A stretch of 64,000 nucleotides of DNA from Verrucomicrobiaceae bacterium (GCA_016713035.1 JADJPW010000003.1:682001-746000), one strand, 5' to 3'. Counted from the stretch's first letter, positions 16,616-25,263 are shown. The notes: a model not told the origin generated them from the letters alone. A program made the numbers and translations.

Positions 16616-17938
16616 ATGAAATCGTTCTTTGTTCTTCGTTCCTTGTTCATCGTTCCTAAATCTTTCGCCCTCGCGTGCTCATTCGTCATCCTCGCAAACG
16701 CCACGAGCGCGGAACCAAGCACCAAGAACAAAGAACCAGGAACCGGCGCAGCCGAACCCTTCCGCCCGGAAGCTGGCAAGTTCCCGCCTTTGGAAAAAGC
16801 GCATTCGTATCGTGGCGAACTCGTTTTCGTGGATCATGCGAACCGTCGCGGCAGCATCCGCGTGCAGGGATCGGGCATGTTTTTCCGCAATGACCCGCAT
16901 CCCTTCGCCCTGCTGCCTTATGCCACCGTGCGTTATCACGGCGCACCGGCGGATTTGCGGGACATCCCGCTCGGCACCGTGCTGCACGTCCGCGCTTTTC
17001 TCCCACCGGACCCAAAAACCTCCGCAGTCCCGGTCCTGCCAGTGGATAACAAGAGCAAGGACGCGAACCACAATCGCGGCACCGGCATCGCACCCGCTGA
17101 GAACCATGTGATGCTGCTCGAAGACGAGCCCAGCCACTGCCAGCGCGAGGGACTCGTCTGGAAACTGAGGGAACTGGAAATCAAAAACCACGAAGGCATC
17201 CTCATCGCCACGCGCGAGCCAAAACAAGGCGGCGATGCCAAAGCGACCGAGGAAAAGATGACCTTCGACGCCGCCACACGCCTCTGGCGAGGTCGCGAAC
17301 AGCTCAGCATCGAGGAACTCATCGCCGAAGGCGCATGGCCCGCTGAGGGAAAAAAATCGCTCGGCGGCCAGTCCGTTCTCCTCGGCATCACCTGGAAACC
17401 CACTGCCGATGGCATCTTCACCCGCTTTCACATTTCCGATATCTGGCTCGACGACACGTCCATGCAACGCGCCGCGAAGAACCAGACCGAAACGCACAAA
17501 GCCTTCATTCGCAGCCGCTGGATGGCCGCCTGGATCGATGGCGTCGAGTATGGCAAGTTCGGCCGTGCCACCATCACCGCGACCTTGTTTGGCGGCATGG
17601 ACGACTCTCTCTACGCCGATTTCAAAAAGGACACTCCTGCCATGATGAATGCCGTCGAGAACACCTTGAAACACACCCACGGAGCCTACGGACCCGCACA
17701 CATGGCCTCACGCGGAACCATCCTCGATGCCACCAAGGCTCCAGGAAGCGCTCCGCTCGGCAGTAGCGGCATCCAGATCAAGTTTGAGACCGACCTCATC
17801 ATCGAAGGCATCCGCCCTGGCCGCGTCGTCCGCGTCCGCACCACGAACTGGCCCCAAGTCCAGGTCCCGCGCGAAGAATACCTCCAAGGCGACCTCGAAG
17901 AGCGCTTCCCGAGCCCTGACATCTTCCCGAAATACTGA
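16616..17938 (+). CDS. Exported protein of unknown function, paralogue B
   Basis: A 440-residue paralogue of the preceding gene, probably a tandem duplication. Start 16616 opens a signal peptide (MKSFFVLRSLFIVPKSF) made of heptamer repeats; an in-frame start at 16340 lies inside paralogue A and is rejected. After the signal comes a short repeat-encoded linker (STKNKEPGTG) and then the shared body: FPPLEKAHSYRGELVFVD, VLLEDEPSHCQREG-like and FIRSRWMAAWIDGVEYGKFG. Its stop codon overlaps the ATG of the PSD1 gene at 17938. Function unknown. Confidence 0.85.
   Translation: MKSFFVLRSLFIVPKSFALACSFVILANATSAEPSTKNKEPGTGAAEPFRPEAGKFPPLEKAHSYRGELVFVDHANRRGSIRVQGSGMFFRNDPHPFALLPYATVRYHGAPADLRDIPLGTVLHVRAFLPPDPKTSAVPVLPVDNKSKDANHNRGTGIAPAENHVMLLEDEPSHCQREGLVWKLRELEIKNHEGILIATREPKQGGDAKATEEKMTFDAATRLWRGREQLSIEELIAEGAWPAEGKKSLGGQSVLLGITWKPTADGIFTRFHISDIWLDDTSMQRAAKNQTETHKAFIRSRWMAAWIDGVEYGKFGRATITATLFGGMDDSLYADFKKDTPAMMNAVENTLKHTHGAYGPAHMASRGTILDATKAPGSAPLGSSGIQIKFETDLIIEGIRPGRVVRVRTTNWPQVQVPREEYLQGDLEERFPSPDIFPKY
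16624..16745 (+). repeat. Inverted heptamer tracts encoding signal peptide and linker of paralogue B
   Basis: The left tract has five units on the pattern GTTCNTN (16624-16658). The right tract has five units on the pattern GGAACCA/AGAACAA (16711-16745), which is its reverse complement in type. The left arm encodes the hydrophobic signal core; the right arm encodes the linker that follows the predicted cleavage site. Confidence 0.85.
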
Positions 17939-20805
17939 TGCCTCTCGCCATGCGCATCGTCCTCTTTGCTCTCACGCTCCCTTCGGCCCTTTTCGCCGTC
18001 GATTTCGACCGCGAGATCCGTCCACTTTTGCAAAAACACTGCATCGAGTGCCACGGTGAGGAGAAGCAGAAAGGTGAGCTCCGTCTCGATGCCAAAGTGC
18101 ATGCCTTCAAAGGCGGCCATGACGGCCCCGCCATCCTCGCAGGCAAGGCGGAGGCCTCGCCGCTCTTCAAGCGCATCACCAGCACGGACGAAGACGAAAA
18201 GATGCCGCCGAAAGGCGATGGCCTGAAAGCCGAAGAGATCGCTCTGTTAAAGAGTTGGATCAACTCCGGCGCCAAGTGGCCCGAAAACGCCACCGACAAG
18301 GCCGCGCTCACCGACAAGCGTCTCCAGCACTGGTCCGTGCAGCCCCTCAAAGTGGCTTCGGCTTTAGCCGAATCTCTCGGGCTAAAGCCCGATCTACTTT
18401 CCATCGACGCCTTCATCGCAGCGAAACTCCGCGAACACAACCTCACGCCCTCTCCTGAAGCCGACGCCCGCACCTTGAAGCGCCGCCTTCACTTTGATCT
18501 CCTGGGCCTCCCACCTGATGTATCCGGTCAGCCCGATCAGTCTTACGAAGACCTTGTCGATGCGCTTTTAGCCTCCCCACACTTCGGCGAGCGTCAGGCC
18601 CGCCATTGGCTGGACATCGTACACTATGCCGACACCCACGGCTTTGAGCGTGACCAGCTCAGGCCCAATGCCTGGCGCTACCGCGACTACGTCATCGACT
18701 CCTTCAATGCAGACAAACCCTACGATCAGTTCATCAAAGAGCAGATCGCCGGGGATCGGATGCCAAAACCTAGCATCGCAGCACTCGGATTCCTCTCCGC
18801 TGGCCCTTGGGACTTCGTCGGGCAGCAGGAAACGAAATCGGACATGCTGCGTCATGCCGCCCGTGCCCTCGATCTCGACGACATGGTCACACAGACGCTC
18901 ACCGCCACCATGGGCATCACCATCAACTGCGCCCGCTGCCACGATCACAAGCTCGATCCCATCACCCAGGAGGAGTATTACCGCCTGTGGGCCGTTTTTG
19001 CCGGTGTGAAGCGCGGCGACCGCGAAATCGATCCCGCCGAGTCGCAACGCATCGCCACCGAAAAAGCTCGTCTCAGCAAAGAACTGGCCGAAACACGCAC
19101 GCAGATCGCCAAGCTCGCTGGTGAGGGCCTCCACCTCGCCAAACTCATCCCCGAAGCCTCTGGCATCGATTTGCGTAACGGCTCGATCACCCAGCAAAAG
19201 CTCGGCTACCACCGCGACATCCAGACCAATCGCCTTCAAAAGTCCCCAGCCGTCCCATCGGTCCTTTGGGTCTTTGTCCCCAACGGCCCGAAAGTCCCCA
19301 TCGCCTACAAACAAGAAGTCACCGGCATTCCCGCCACTAGCGGCCATTTTTGGGACACCATCGCCAATCGTCCTCTCAGTGCCCAACGCACCACCCAGAT
19401 CGGCAGCACTGATTACGCGGCAAAAGGGCACAGCATGCTCGCCATGCACGCGAACAGCGGCATCACCTTCGACCTCGCGAAACTGCGGGAGCAAAGCGGC
19501 CTGAAAGCCATGCGATTCACCGGCATCGTCGGTTTCGGAGCCTCCAAGGATGCGGCAGCCTCAAAAGCCGACTTCACGGTCTTTGTCGATACCGAGCTGA
19601 AGTTCCAAAAACTCAAACTCCGCAAAGACGAAACCGCCGCGCTCGATCTTGAACTCCCCGCAAAGGCCAAAACACTCACCCTGATCGCCACGGATGGTGG
19701 TGACGGCATCGGCAATGATCTCCTTTTCATCGGCGATCCCAAGCTCGTGAGCGAAATCGTCGAAACACGCCTCACCGAGGCTGATGCGGCTCATTTGAAA
19801 AAACTCCGCTCCACCGCCGCAAAGCTCGAAACCGATCTCAAAGCCCTCTCTGAGCCCGACAAGGTCTATGCCATCGTTTCAGATGAAAAACCGGCTGTCA
19901 TCCATGTGCAGCGTCGTGGCAATCCCGAGGACGAGGCTCAGGAGGTCACTCCCGGCGCTTTTTCATGGGTGAAGCATGCTTCAGCCGCCTTTGGCGATCA
20001 AAATACACCCGAAGCCCAGCGCCGACTCGCTTTAGCGAACTGGATCACGCATCCCGACAATCCACTCACCGCCCGCGTCATCGTCAATCGCCTCTGGCAT
20101 CATCACTTCGGTCAGGGGCTCGTAAACACGCCGAGCGACTTCGGCATCGGCGGCAATCCACCGAGCCACCCCGAGCTGCTCGACTTCCTCGCCCGCGAGC
20201 TCATCACTCACGCCTGGAGCTTGAAGCACATCCATAAGCTCATCCTGATGAGCCGCACTTACCGGCAAAGATCGGTCGGATCAGTCCAATCCGACGGATC
20301 AAACAGGCTGCTGTGGAAGCAAAACCCGCGTCGTCTCGATGCCGAAACACTACGTGACACCGTGCTCGCCGTCTCCGGCAAGCTGAACCTCGCTCGTGAT
20401 GGCCCCGGCTACCGCGACTTCAACTACACCGAAGCCTACGCCCCCATCTACGACTACATCACGCCCGACAAACCCGAGCTTTGGCGTCGCAGCATCTACC
20501 GCTTCGTCGTGCGCACCACGCCGCATCAGTTCATGACCACGCTCGACTGCCCAGATCCCGCGAACTTCACCCCAGCGAGAGCGCAGACGACGACCGCCCT
20601 GCAAGCGCTGACTCTCTCCAACAACGAGTTCATGCTCCAGCAAGCCCGCTACCTCGCTGAACGAGCCAACACACCCGAACGAGCCTTCCAGCTTTGCTTT
20701 CAGCGCGGCGCAACACCCGCCGAACTCGCCGCAGCGAAGTCCATCGACCTCTTCTCCCTCTGCCGCATGCTCCTGAATGCGAACGAGTTCATCTATGTCG
20801 ATTAA
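17938..20805 (+). CDS. PSD1 and planctomycete cytochrome-c domain protein (DUF1549/DUF1553)
   Basis: A 955-residue exported protein. Signal peptide, then a cytochrome-c domain with heme motif CIECH (about 35-39) and EKMPPKGDGL. DUF1549 (IDAFIAAKLREHN, about 157) includes RHWLDIVHYADTHGFERDQ and a second heme motif CARCH. A less conserved middle region contains a beta-rich segment. DUF1553 is at the C-terminus (RVIVNRLWHHHFGQGLV; ALQALTLSNNEF). Its first ATG overlaps the stop of paralogue B; Met5 at 17950 is an alternative start. No DUF1501 gene follows directly; an acetylesterase does. A palindromic insert lies in the linker (18358). Confidence 0.92.
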   Translation: MPLAMRIVLFALTLPSALFAVDFDREIRPLLQKHCIECHGEEKQKGELRLDAKVHAFKGGHDGPAILAGKAEASPLFKRITSTDEDEKMPPKGDGLKAEEIALLKSWINSGAKWPENATDKAALTDKRLQHWSVQPLKVASALAESLGLKPDLLSIDAFIAAKLREHNLTPSPEADARTLKRRLHFDLLGLPPDVSGQPDQSYEDLVDALLASPHFGERQARHWLDIVHYADTHGFERDQLRPNAWRYRDYVIDSFNADKPYDQFIKEQIAGDRMPKPSIAALGFLSAGPWDFVGQQETKSDMLRHAARALDLDDMVTQTLTATMGITINCARCHDHKLDPITQEEYYRLWAVFAGVKRGDREIDPAESQRIATEKARLSKELAETRTQIAKLAGEGLHLAKLIPEASGIDLRNGSITQQKLGYHRDIQTNRLQKSPAVPSVLWVFVPNGPKVPIAYKQEVTGIPATSGHFWDTIANRPLSAQRTTQIGSTDYAAKGHSMLAMHANSGITFDLAKLREQSGLKAMRFTGIVGFGASKDAAASKADFTVFVDTELKFQKLKLRKDETAALDLELPAKAKTLTLIATDGGDGIGNDLLFIGDPKLVSEIVETRLTEADAAHLKKLRSTAAKLETDLKALSEPDKVYAIVSDEKPAVIHVQRRGNPEDEAQEVTPGAFSWVKHASAAFGDQNTPEAQRRLALANWITHPDNPLTARVIVNRLWHHHFGQGLVNTPSDFGIGGNPPSHPELLDFLARELITHAWSLKHIHKLILMSRTYRQRSVGSVQSDGSNRLLWKQNPRRLDAETLRDTVLAVSGKLNLARDGPGYRDFNYTEAYAPIYDYITPDKPELWRRSIYRFVVRTTPHQFMTTLDCPDPANFTPARAQTTTALQALTLSNNEFMLQQARYLAERANTPERAFQLCFQRGATPAELAAAKSIDLFSLCRMLLNANEFIYVD
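18358..18392 (+). repeat. GCTTTAGCC/GGCTAAAGCC palindrome insert in PSD1 linker
   Basis: TCGGCTTTAGCCGA (18358-18371) and TCGGGCTAAAGCCCGA (18377-18392) are complementary to each other and each is itself palindromic. The unit is translated in frame (about SALAESLGLKPDLL) in the linker between the cytochrome-c domain and DUF1549, the same linker that carries heptamers in the PSD1 gene at 5663. Confidence 0.8.
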
Positions 20806-20818
20806 CACACTCATGCTC

Positions 20819-21574
20819 ATGAAGCACCTGGCCATCCTCCTCTTCGCTCTTAGCCCTTTGCTCTCCGCTTCCGCAGCGGACAAGCCTGCGCATCTCTTTA
20901 TCCTCACCGGGCAGTCAAATATGGCGGGCATGGACCCAAAACTCGGTTTTGAGCCGGAGGCAAAGATCGCTTTTCCCGATGCGGACGTCGCCTACATCAA
21001 GGTGGCTGTCGGCGGCATGCCCATTCGTTACTGGGTGGATGAATGGAACGACATCGCCACGAAGCACGGTGTCGATGTGACGAAGGCACGCGAGAAGGAC
21101 AAGAGCAAGGGCACCATCTTCTATCCGCGCATCCTGGAGCAGTTCGCCACAATGCTGAAAGCGCACCCGAACGCCAAGTCCGTCACCTTCTGCTGGATGC
21201 AGGGTGAGAATGACTCGAAAACTGGCCTGCAAGCGCCCTACGCCGATGCCTTGAAGCAACTCATCGCCAACCTGCGCCGCGATTTGAAGCAACCGAACCT
21301 CAACGTCGTCATCGGGCGCATCAGCGACCACGACCGCATCAACCCACCCGCCTGGAAAGTCGTCCGCGATAGTCAGGTCGAGGTCGCGAAGGCCGATCCA
21401 CACGGTGCCTGGGTCGATTGCGATGATCTCAACGACAAGGAGATCAAAGGCGCGATGACCAACGACCTCCACTACACCAAACCCGGCTACGAACTCCTCG
21501 GTCGCCGCTTCGTGCGCCAAGCCAAGGCGCTGATCGAAGGAAAAAAGCCTGCGGAGAATGGGCGGCCGGAGTGA
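20819..21574 (+). CDS. SASA-domain carbohydrate/sialate O-acetylesterase-like protein
   Basis: A 251-residue exported esterase of the SASA/CE6 (DUF303) family, a Ser-His hydrolase removing acetyl groups from sugars. Signal peptide MKHLAILLFALSPLLSASA, then the catalytic block I motif TGQSNMAG (Ser about residue 33), WMQGENDS in the middle and the C-terminal D-x-x-H block DLHYT. Start 20819 gives a clean signal peptide; upstream ATGs at 20777 and 20813 would extend into the PSD1 coding end. It follows the PSD1 gene closely and fits deacetylation of the same glycan. Confidence 0.88.
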   Translation: MKHLAILLFALSPLLSASAADKPAHLFILTGQSNMAGMDPKLGFEPEAKIAFPDADVAYIKVAVGGMPIRYWVDEWNDIATKHGVDVTKAREKDKSKGTIFYPRILEQFATMLKAHPNAKSVTFCWMQGENDSKTGLQAPYADALKQLIANLRRDLKQPNLNVVIGRISDHDRINPPAWKVVRDSQVEVAKADPHGAWVDCDDLNDKEIKGAMTNDLHYTKPGYELLGRRFVRQAKALIEGKKPAENGRPE

Positions 21575-21576
21575 GG

Positions 21577-21930
21577 TCAGTCGTCTGAATCCGCTTCGAA
21601 GAGCCAGCGCCGTCTTTCGTGGCGGATTTGAATAACCGTCACCAATTTCTGAGACTCGTCCACGCTGTAGATCACCCTCCATCCCACACCGGATTTCCAG
21701 GGTCGAAATGGCATCTGCCGAAGTTCGAAGCCAAGCTGCCATCGACCATTCTCTGGCGCAAACGCATGCCTGGCAGGTTTGTCACCCAAGACCGCCAGCG
21801 CCTCATGCAACTTTTGGAGCCACTTCTCAGCAAGCGCCTCGCCGCCGTGTGTCTCGTCGGACTTGAACCAGTCAATCTGCTCCTCGATGCACGTCCTGCC
21901 TTCGCGAGACAGGACCACGCGATGTTTCAT
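21577..21930 (-). CDS. ParE/RelE-family toxin
   Basis: A 117-residue protein of the RelE/ParE toxin superfamily, with the usual layout: N-terminal helices with IEEQIDWFKSDETHGGEALAEKWLQKL, then strands FELRQMPFRPWKSGVGWRVIYSV and the C-terminal IRHERR. It starts 4 bp inside the end of the antitoxin gene (ATGA overlap), the classical antitoxin-first toxin-antitoxin operon. Whether it acts on gyrase or on the ribosome cannot be told from sequence. It is slightly longer than typical members. Confidence 0.88.
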   Translation of the reverse strand: MKHRVVLSREGRTCIEEQIDWFKSDETHGGEALAEKWLQKLHEALAVLGDKPARHAFAPENGRWQLGFELRQMPFRPWKSGVGWRVIYSVDESQKLVTVIQIRHERRRWLFEADSDD

Positions 21931-22232
21931 CGGGCAGATGATCGGATTGTCAGTCGCTTGCGAAGCTGCTGAAAAGCTTCGTCGAGCGGCACACCTCGTT
22001 CGCCTTGAGCGTAAGCCTCGACCGCAGCCTGCAGTCTCAGGTCCATCTGCCGCTCGTGCGCATCATCGGCGAGCTTCTGATAGGCATCCACGGATAGGAC
22101 AACCGCCGTCGCCTTGCCGTTGTGGGTCAGCACTCGCGGGCGGCGGGTCTTTTTGAGCTCGTCGGTGTGCTTGCGGGTCTGCCGGGCAAAGTCGGTGAGG
22201 CTGACGATGTCTTTCGCAAGGATCATGTTCAT
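21927..22232 (-). CDS. Phd/YefM-family antitoxin
   Basis: A 101-residue antitoxin. The N-terminal Phd/YefM DNA-binding fold is visible as IVSLTDFARQTRKHTDELKKTRRPRVLTHNGKATAVVLSVDAYQKL in pieces matching the family order. The C-terminal half (DLRLQAAVEAYAQGERGVPLDEAFQQLRKRL) should wrap the toxin. It would also repress its own operon; a perfect palindrome lies 13 bp before the start (22245). Confidence 0.9.
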   Translation of the reverse strand: MNMILAKDIVSLTDFARQTRKHTDELKKTRRPRVLTHNGKATAVVLSVDAYQKLADDAHERQMDLRLQAAVEAYAQGERGVPLDEAFQQLRKRLTIRSSAR

Positions 22233-22244
22233 AGGCTGAGGTTA

Positions 22245-22260
22245 GCACAGAATTCTGTGC
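22245..22260. promoter_or_regulatory. Palindromic operator upstream of toxin-antitoxin operon
   Basis: GCACAGAATTCTGTGC is a perfect 16-bp palindrome located 13 bp upstream of the antitoxin start. Phd/YefM antitoxins bind short palindromes at their own promoters, so this is a likely autoregulatory site. It also lies about 80 bp upstream of the sulfatase on the other strand. Confidence 0.65.
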
Positions 22261-22340
22261 GATGGCAAGCAATGGCTCATTTCATCTTCCGGCAAAAATC
22301 CCGCGAGTTCGCCGCCAGCGCTGCGTTACCACGAGCCACC

Positions 22341-23795
22341 ATGAAATCGCTCCTCGCCGCTAGTTTTGCCCTCGTTGCTGCCACAGCCCTCGCTGCGCCG
22401 CCGAAGTTCAATGTGCTGCACATTGTCTCCGATGATTTGAACACGTCCCTCGGCTGTTACGGGCATGCGCAGGTGAAATCACCGCACATCGACAAGCTCG
22501 CGGCGAATGGCGTGCGCTTTGAAAAGGCCTACTGCCAGTATCCGCTGTGCAATCCGAGCCGCGCTTCCTTCATGACCGGGATGCGCCCAGGCAGCACAAA
22601 GGTGTATGAAAACAGCACACACTTTCGCAAAGCGCTGCCGGATGTGCTGAGCATCCCGCAGACGTTTTCGAAGGCGGGTGCGTTCTCGGCGCGTGTCGGC
22701 AAGCTGTATCACTACGGCGTGCCGACGCAGATCGGCACCAGCGGTCTCGATGACGAGCCATCGTGGCAGCAGGTCGTGAATCCGATCGGTCATGACAAGA
22801 AAGTGGAAGATCAGATCCACACACTCACACCGGGTCAGTTCGGCGGCACGCTGAGCTGGTTCAACGATCCCTCCGAGGAACCGCAAACCGACGCCATCGG
22901 CGCGGCGGAGGCCATCAAGCTGCTCGAAGCAAAGAAAGACGGCCCGTTTTACCTCGCCGTGGGATTTTATCGCCCGCACACGCCGTATGTCGCCCCGGCG
23001 AAGTATTTCGAGAGCTATCCCATCGACAAAATCAAACTGGCCACCGGACCGATGAAGGATGCGCCAGGCATGCCAGCGGCGGCGTATGCCAGCTATAAAA
23101 AGGAGCAGGACCAGCTCACCGACCCGATGCGAAAGGAGATCCTCCAGGCCTACTTTGCCTCCACCACCTTCATGGATGATCAGGTCGGCCAAGTCGTGGC
23201 CGCTGTCGAGCGTCTGGGACTGCGTGAAAAGACAGTGATCGTGTTTCACAGCGACCACGGCTACCACCTCGGCGATCATGGCCTGTGGCAAAAGCAGAGC
23301 CTGTGGGAGAACTCCACGCATGTCCCGCTCATCATCAGTGTGCCAGGAAATGTAAACAACGGCAAAAGCTGCCCGCGTCCCGTCGAGCTCATCGACCTTC
23401 ACGCCACGCTCGCAGAAGTGTGCGGCCTACCTGCACCGCAGAGTGATGGCAAGAGTCTAAAGCCCCTGCTCGATGATCCGCAGGCTGCGTGGGACAAGCC
23501 CGCCTATACACAAACACTGCGTGGAGCACCTGTAGGCAGCAACGCACCGAGCTTTGACCCCAAAAACCTCAAAAAAGGGAAAAAAGGAAAGGGTAAAGGC
23601 AAGACTGGCGGCTTCCTCGGTGTGAGTGTTCGGACGGAGCAATTCCGCTACACCGAATGGGACGAAGGCCGCCAGGGTGCGACGCTGTTTGATCTGCAAA
23701 ACGATCCTCAAGAAACCAAAGACCTCTCCAAAGACCCGGTGCATGCCGAAAACGTGGCCAAGATGAAAGCGATGCTCTCCGGGCTGAAGAAGTAA
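22341..23795 (+). CDS. Sulfatase, iduronate-2-sulfatase-like
   Basis: A 484-residue exported sulfatase. Signal peptide MKSLLAASFALVAATALA, then the metal-binding SDDLN segment. The formylglycine motif CNPSRASF (Cys about residue 74) shows it needs maturation by a sulfatase-modifying enzyme not seen in this window. HSDHGYHLGDHGLWQKQSLWENSTHVPL is the usual metal and substrate block of the iduronate-2-sulfatase-like subfamily. A Lys/Gly-rich insert (KKGKKGKGKGK) near residue 415 is unusual. Start 22341 is preferred because it gives the signal peptide; the open frame extends upstream through the antitoxin region. Confidence 0.93.
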   Translation: MKSLLAASFALVAATALAAPPKFNVLHIVSDDLNTSLGCYGHAQVKSPHIDKLAANGVRFEKAYCQYPLCNPSRASFMTGMRPGSTKVYENSTHFRKALPDVLSIPQTFSKAGAFSARVGKLYHYGVPTQIGTSGLDDEPSWQQVVNPIGHDKKVEDQIHTLTPGQFGGTLSWFNDPSEEPQTDAIGAAEAIKLLEAKKDGPFYLAVGFYRPHTPYVAPAKYFESYPIDKIKLATGPMKDAPGMPAAAYASYKKEQDQLTDPMRKEILQAYFASTTFMDDQVGQVVAAVERLGLREKTVIVFHSDHGYHLGDHGLWQKQSLWENSTHVPLIISVPGNVNNGKSCPRPVELIDLHATLAEVCGLPAPQSDGKSLKPLLDDPQAAWDKPAYTQTLRGAPVGSNAPSFDPKNLKKGKKGKGKGKTGGFLGVSVRTEQFRYTEWDEGRQGATLFDLQNDPQETKDLSKDPVHAENVAKMKAMLSGLKK

Positions 23796-23831
23796 TCCTG
23801 CTGCAAAAGTCGTGAGTAAGGCCGTTATAGG

Positions 23832-23846
23832 ATTGGTCTGACCAAT
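23832..23846. promoter_or_regulatory. Second copy of the GntR operator core
   Basis: ATTGGTC-T-GACCAAT, a perfect 7+1+7 inverted repeat, ends 4 bp before the ATG of the DUF1501 gene at 23851. It shares all 15 bases with the centre of the palindrome at 4996-5016 and occupies the same position relative to the start codon. This suggests the DUF1501 gene belongs to the regulon of the regulator at 5019. Confidence 0.72.
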
Positions 23847-23850
23847 TGAT

Positions 23851-25263
23851 ATGACATCCTCCCGCCGCAATTTTCTTCACAGCTTCAGCGGGGCCGCTTT
23901 GGCCGCCCTGCTGCACCGCGATGCCAGTGCAGCAGTGGCGAATCCGCTCTCACCAAAGGGCGGACATCATGCGGCAAAAGCGAGGGCGGTGATCCAGATC
24001 TTCTGCCCTGGCGGCCTCTCGCATGTCGATACCTGGGACTACAAACCGGAGCTGGAGAAGAGACAGGGCAAACCCTTTGATCCCGATGGCAAACTGACGT
24101 TTTTTGCCTCAAAGCCCGGCAACTGCCAGGCTAGCTGGTGGAAGTTCCGCCAGCATGGACAGTGCGGGCGCTGGATGAGCGATCTGTTCCCGAAACTCGC
24201 CACAAAGGTCGATGACATGGCCTTCATTCACTCGATGCAGAGCAAAACGGCTCTGCATGGTCCCGCGATGTTCATGGCGAATAGCGGCTACATTTTGCCA
24301 GGCTTTCCGACGATGGGCGCGTGGGTCACCTTTGGTCTAGGCAGCCTCAGCGATGACCTGCCGGCCTTTGTCGTGCTGCCTGATCCACGCGGCTTGCCAC
24401 CCGGCGGGGTTTTGAACTGGGGCGCAGGCTTTTTGCCCGCGATTCACCAAGGCACGGTCCTCACCACAGATGCTGAGAAACCACCCATCGCAGACCTTTT
24501 CCCGCCAAAGGGCTACCTCGAAGGCTCTGAGCAAAAAAGCCGCGAATTCCTCCAGATGCTGAATCGCACGCACGCTGCCGAAAGACGTGAAAACAGCGAG
24601 TTGGAGGCCCGAATCGCCGCGTATGAGCTCGCGGCTCGTTTGCAGCTCAGCGCACCAGATGCCACCGATGTGCGCGGTGAGTCCGAGGCGACGAAAAAGC
24701 TCTACCAGCTCGATCACGAGGACATCGGGCCTTTTGGACGACAGTGCTTGCTCGCACGGCGGCTCGTCGAGCGCGGCACACGGTTCGTGCAGATCTTTTG
24801 CGGCGCAGAAAACACCACCGCGAAGAAAATCCGACCGAACTGGGATAGCCACGAGGACCTGGTGCGTGACCACGGTTACTGGGGCAGCATTCTCGATGGT
24901 GGAGCGGCGGCATTGCTCACCGATCTGAAATCACGCGGGCTGCTGGAGAGCACGCTCGTCATCTGCACCACGGAGTTTGGTCGCCAGCCCGCCGCGCAAG
25001 GTGCGGGCAAAGGGCGGGACCACAATCCAGGAGCCTTCACCGCCTGGATGGCCGGTGGAGGCATCCGCGGAGGCACGGCCTACGGCTCCACGGATGAGCT
25101 TGGCTTCAAAGCCGCCGAAAATCCTGCTTACTGCTACGATCTCCACGCTACCGCGCTGCATCTACTCGGACTCGATCACGAAAAGCTCAGCTATTATCAC
25201 AATGGCATCCAGCGCAGGCTCACAGATGTGCATGGGCATTTGATCCATGAGATCATCGCCTGA
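23851..25263 (+). CDS. DUF1501 domain-containing protein, Tat-exported
   Basis: A 470-residue DUF1501 protein. A Tat-type N-terminus (SRRNFLHSFSG, residues 4-14) is followed by FCPGGLSHVDTWDYKP (about 50-65), GRDHNPGAFTAWMAGGG, GSTDELGFKAAENP and the terminal LHLLGLDHEKLSYYHNGIQRRLTDVHG. It stands alone, without an adjacent PSD1 gene, and has its own operator copy, so it may partner the PSD1 protein encoded at 17938. Downstream is a beta-propeller protein gene. Confidence 0.93.
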   Translation: MTSSRRNFLHSFSGAALAALLHRDASAAVANPLSPKGGHHAAKARAVIQIFCPGGLSHVDTWDYKPELEKRQGKPFDPDGKLTFFASKPGNCQASWWKFRQHGQCGRWMSDLFPKLATKVDDMAFIHSMQSKTALHGPAMFMANSGYILPGFPTMGAWVTFGLGSLSDDLPAFVVLPDPRGLPPGGVLNWGAGFLPAIHQGTVLTTDAEKPPIADLFPPKGYLEGSEQKSREFLQMLNRTHAAERRENSELEARIAAYELAARLQLSAPDATDVRGESEATKKLYQLDHEDIGPFGRQCLLARRLVERGTRFVQIFCGAENTTAKKIRPNWDSHEDLVRDHGYWGSILDGGAAALLTDLKSRGLLESTLVICTTEFGRQPAAQGAGKGRDHNPGAFTAWMAGGGIRGGTAYGSTDELGFKAAENPAYCYDLHATALHLLGLDHEKLSYYHNGIQRRLTDVHGHLIHEIIA

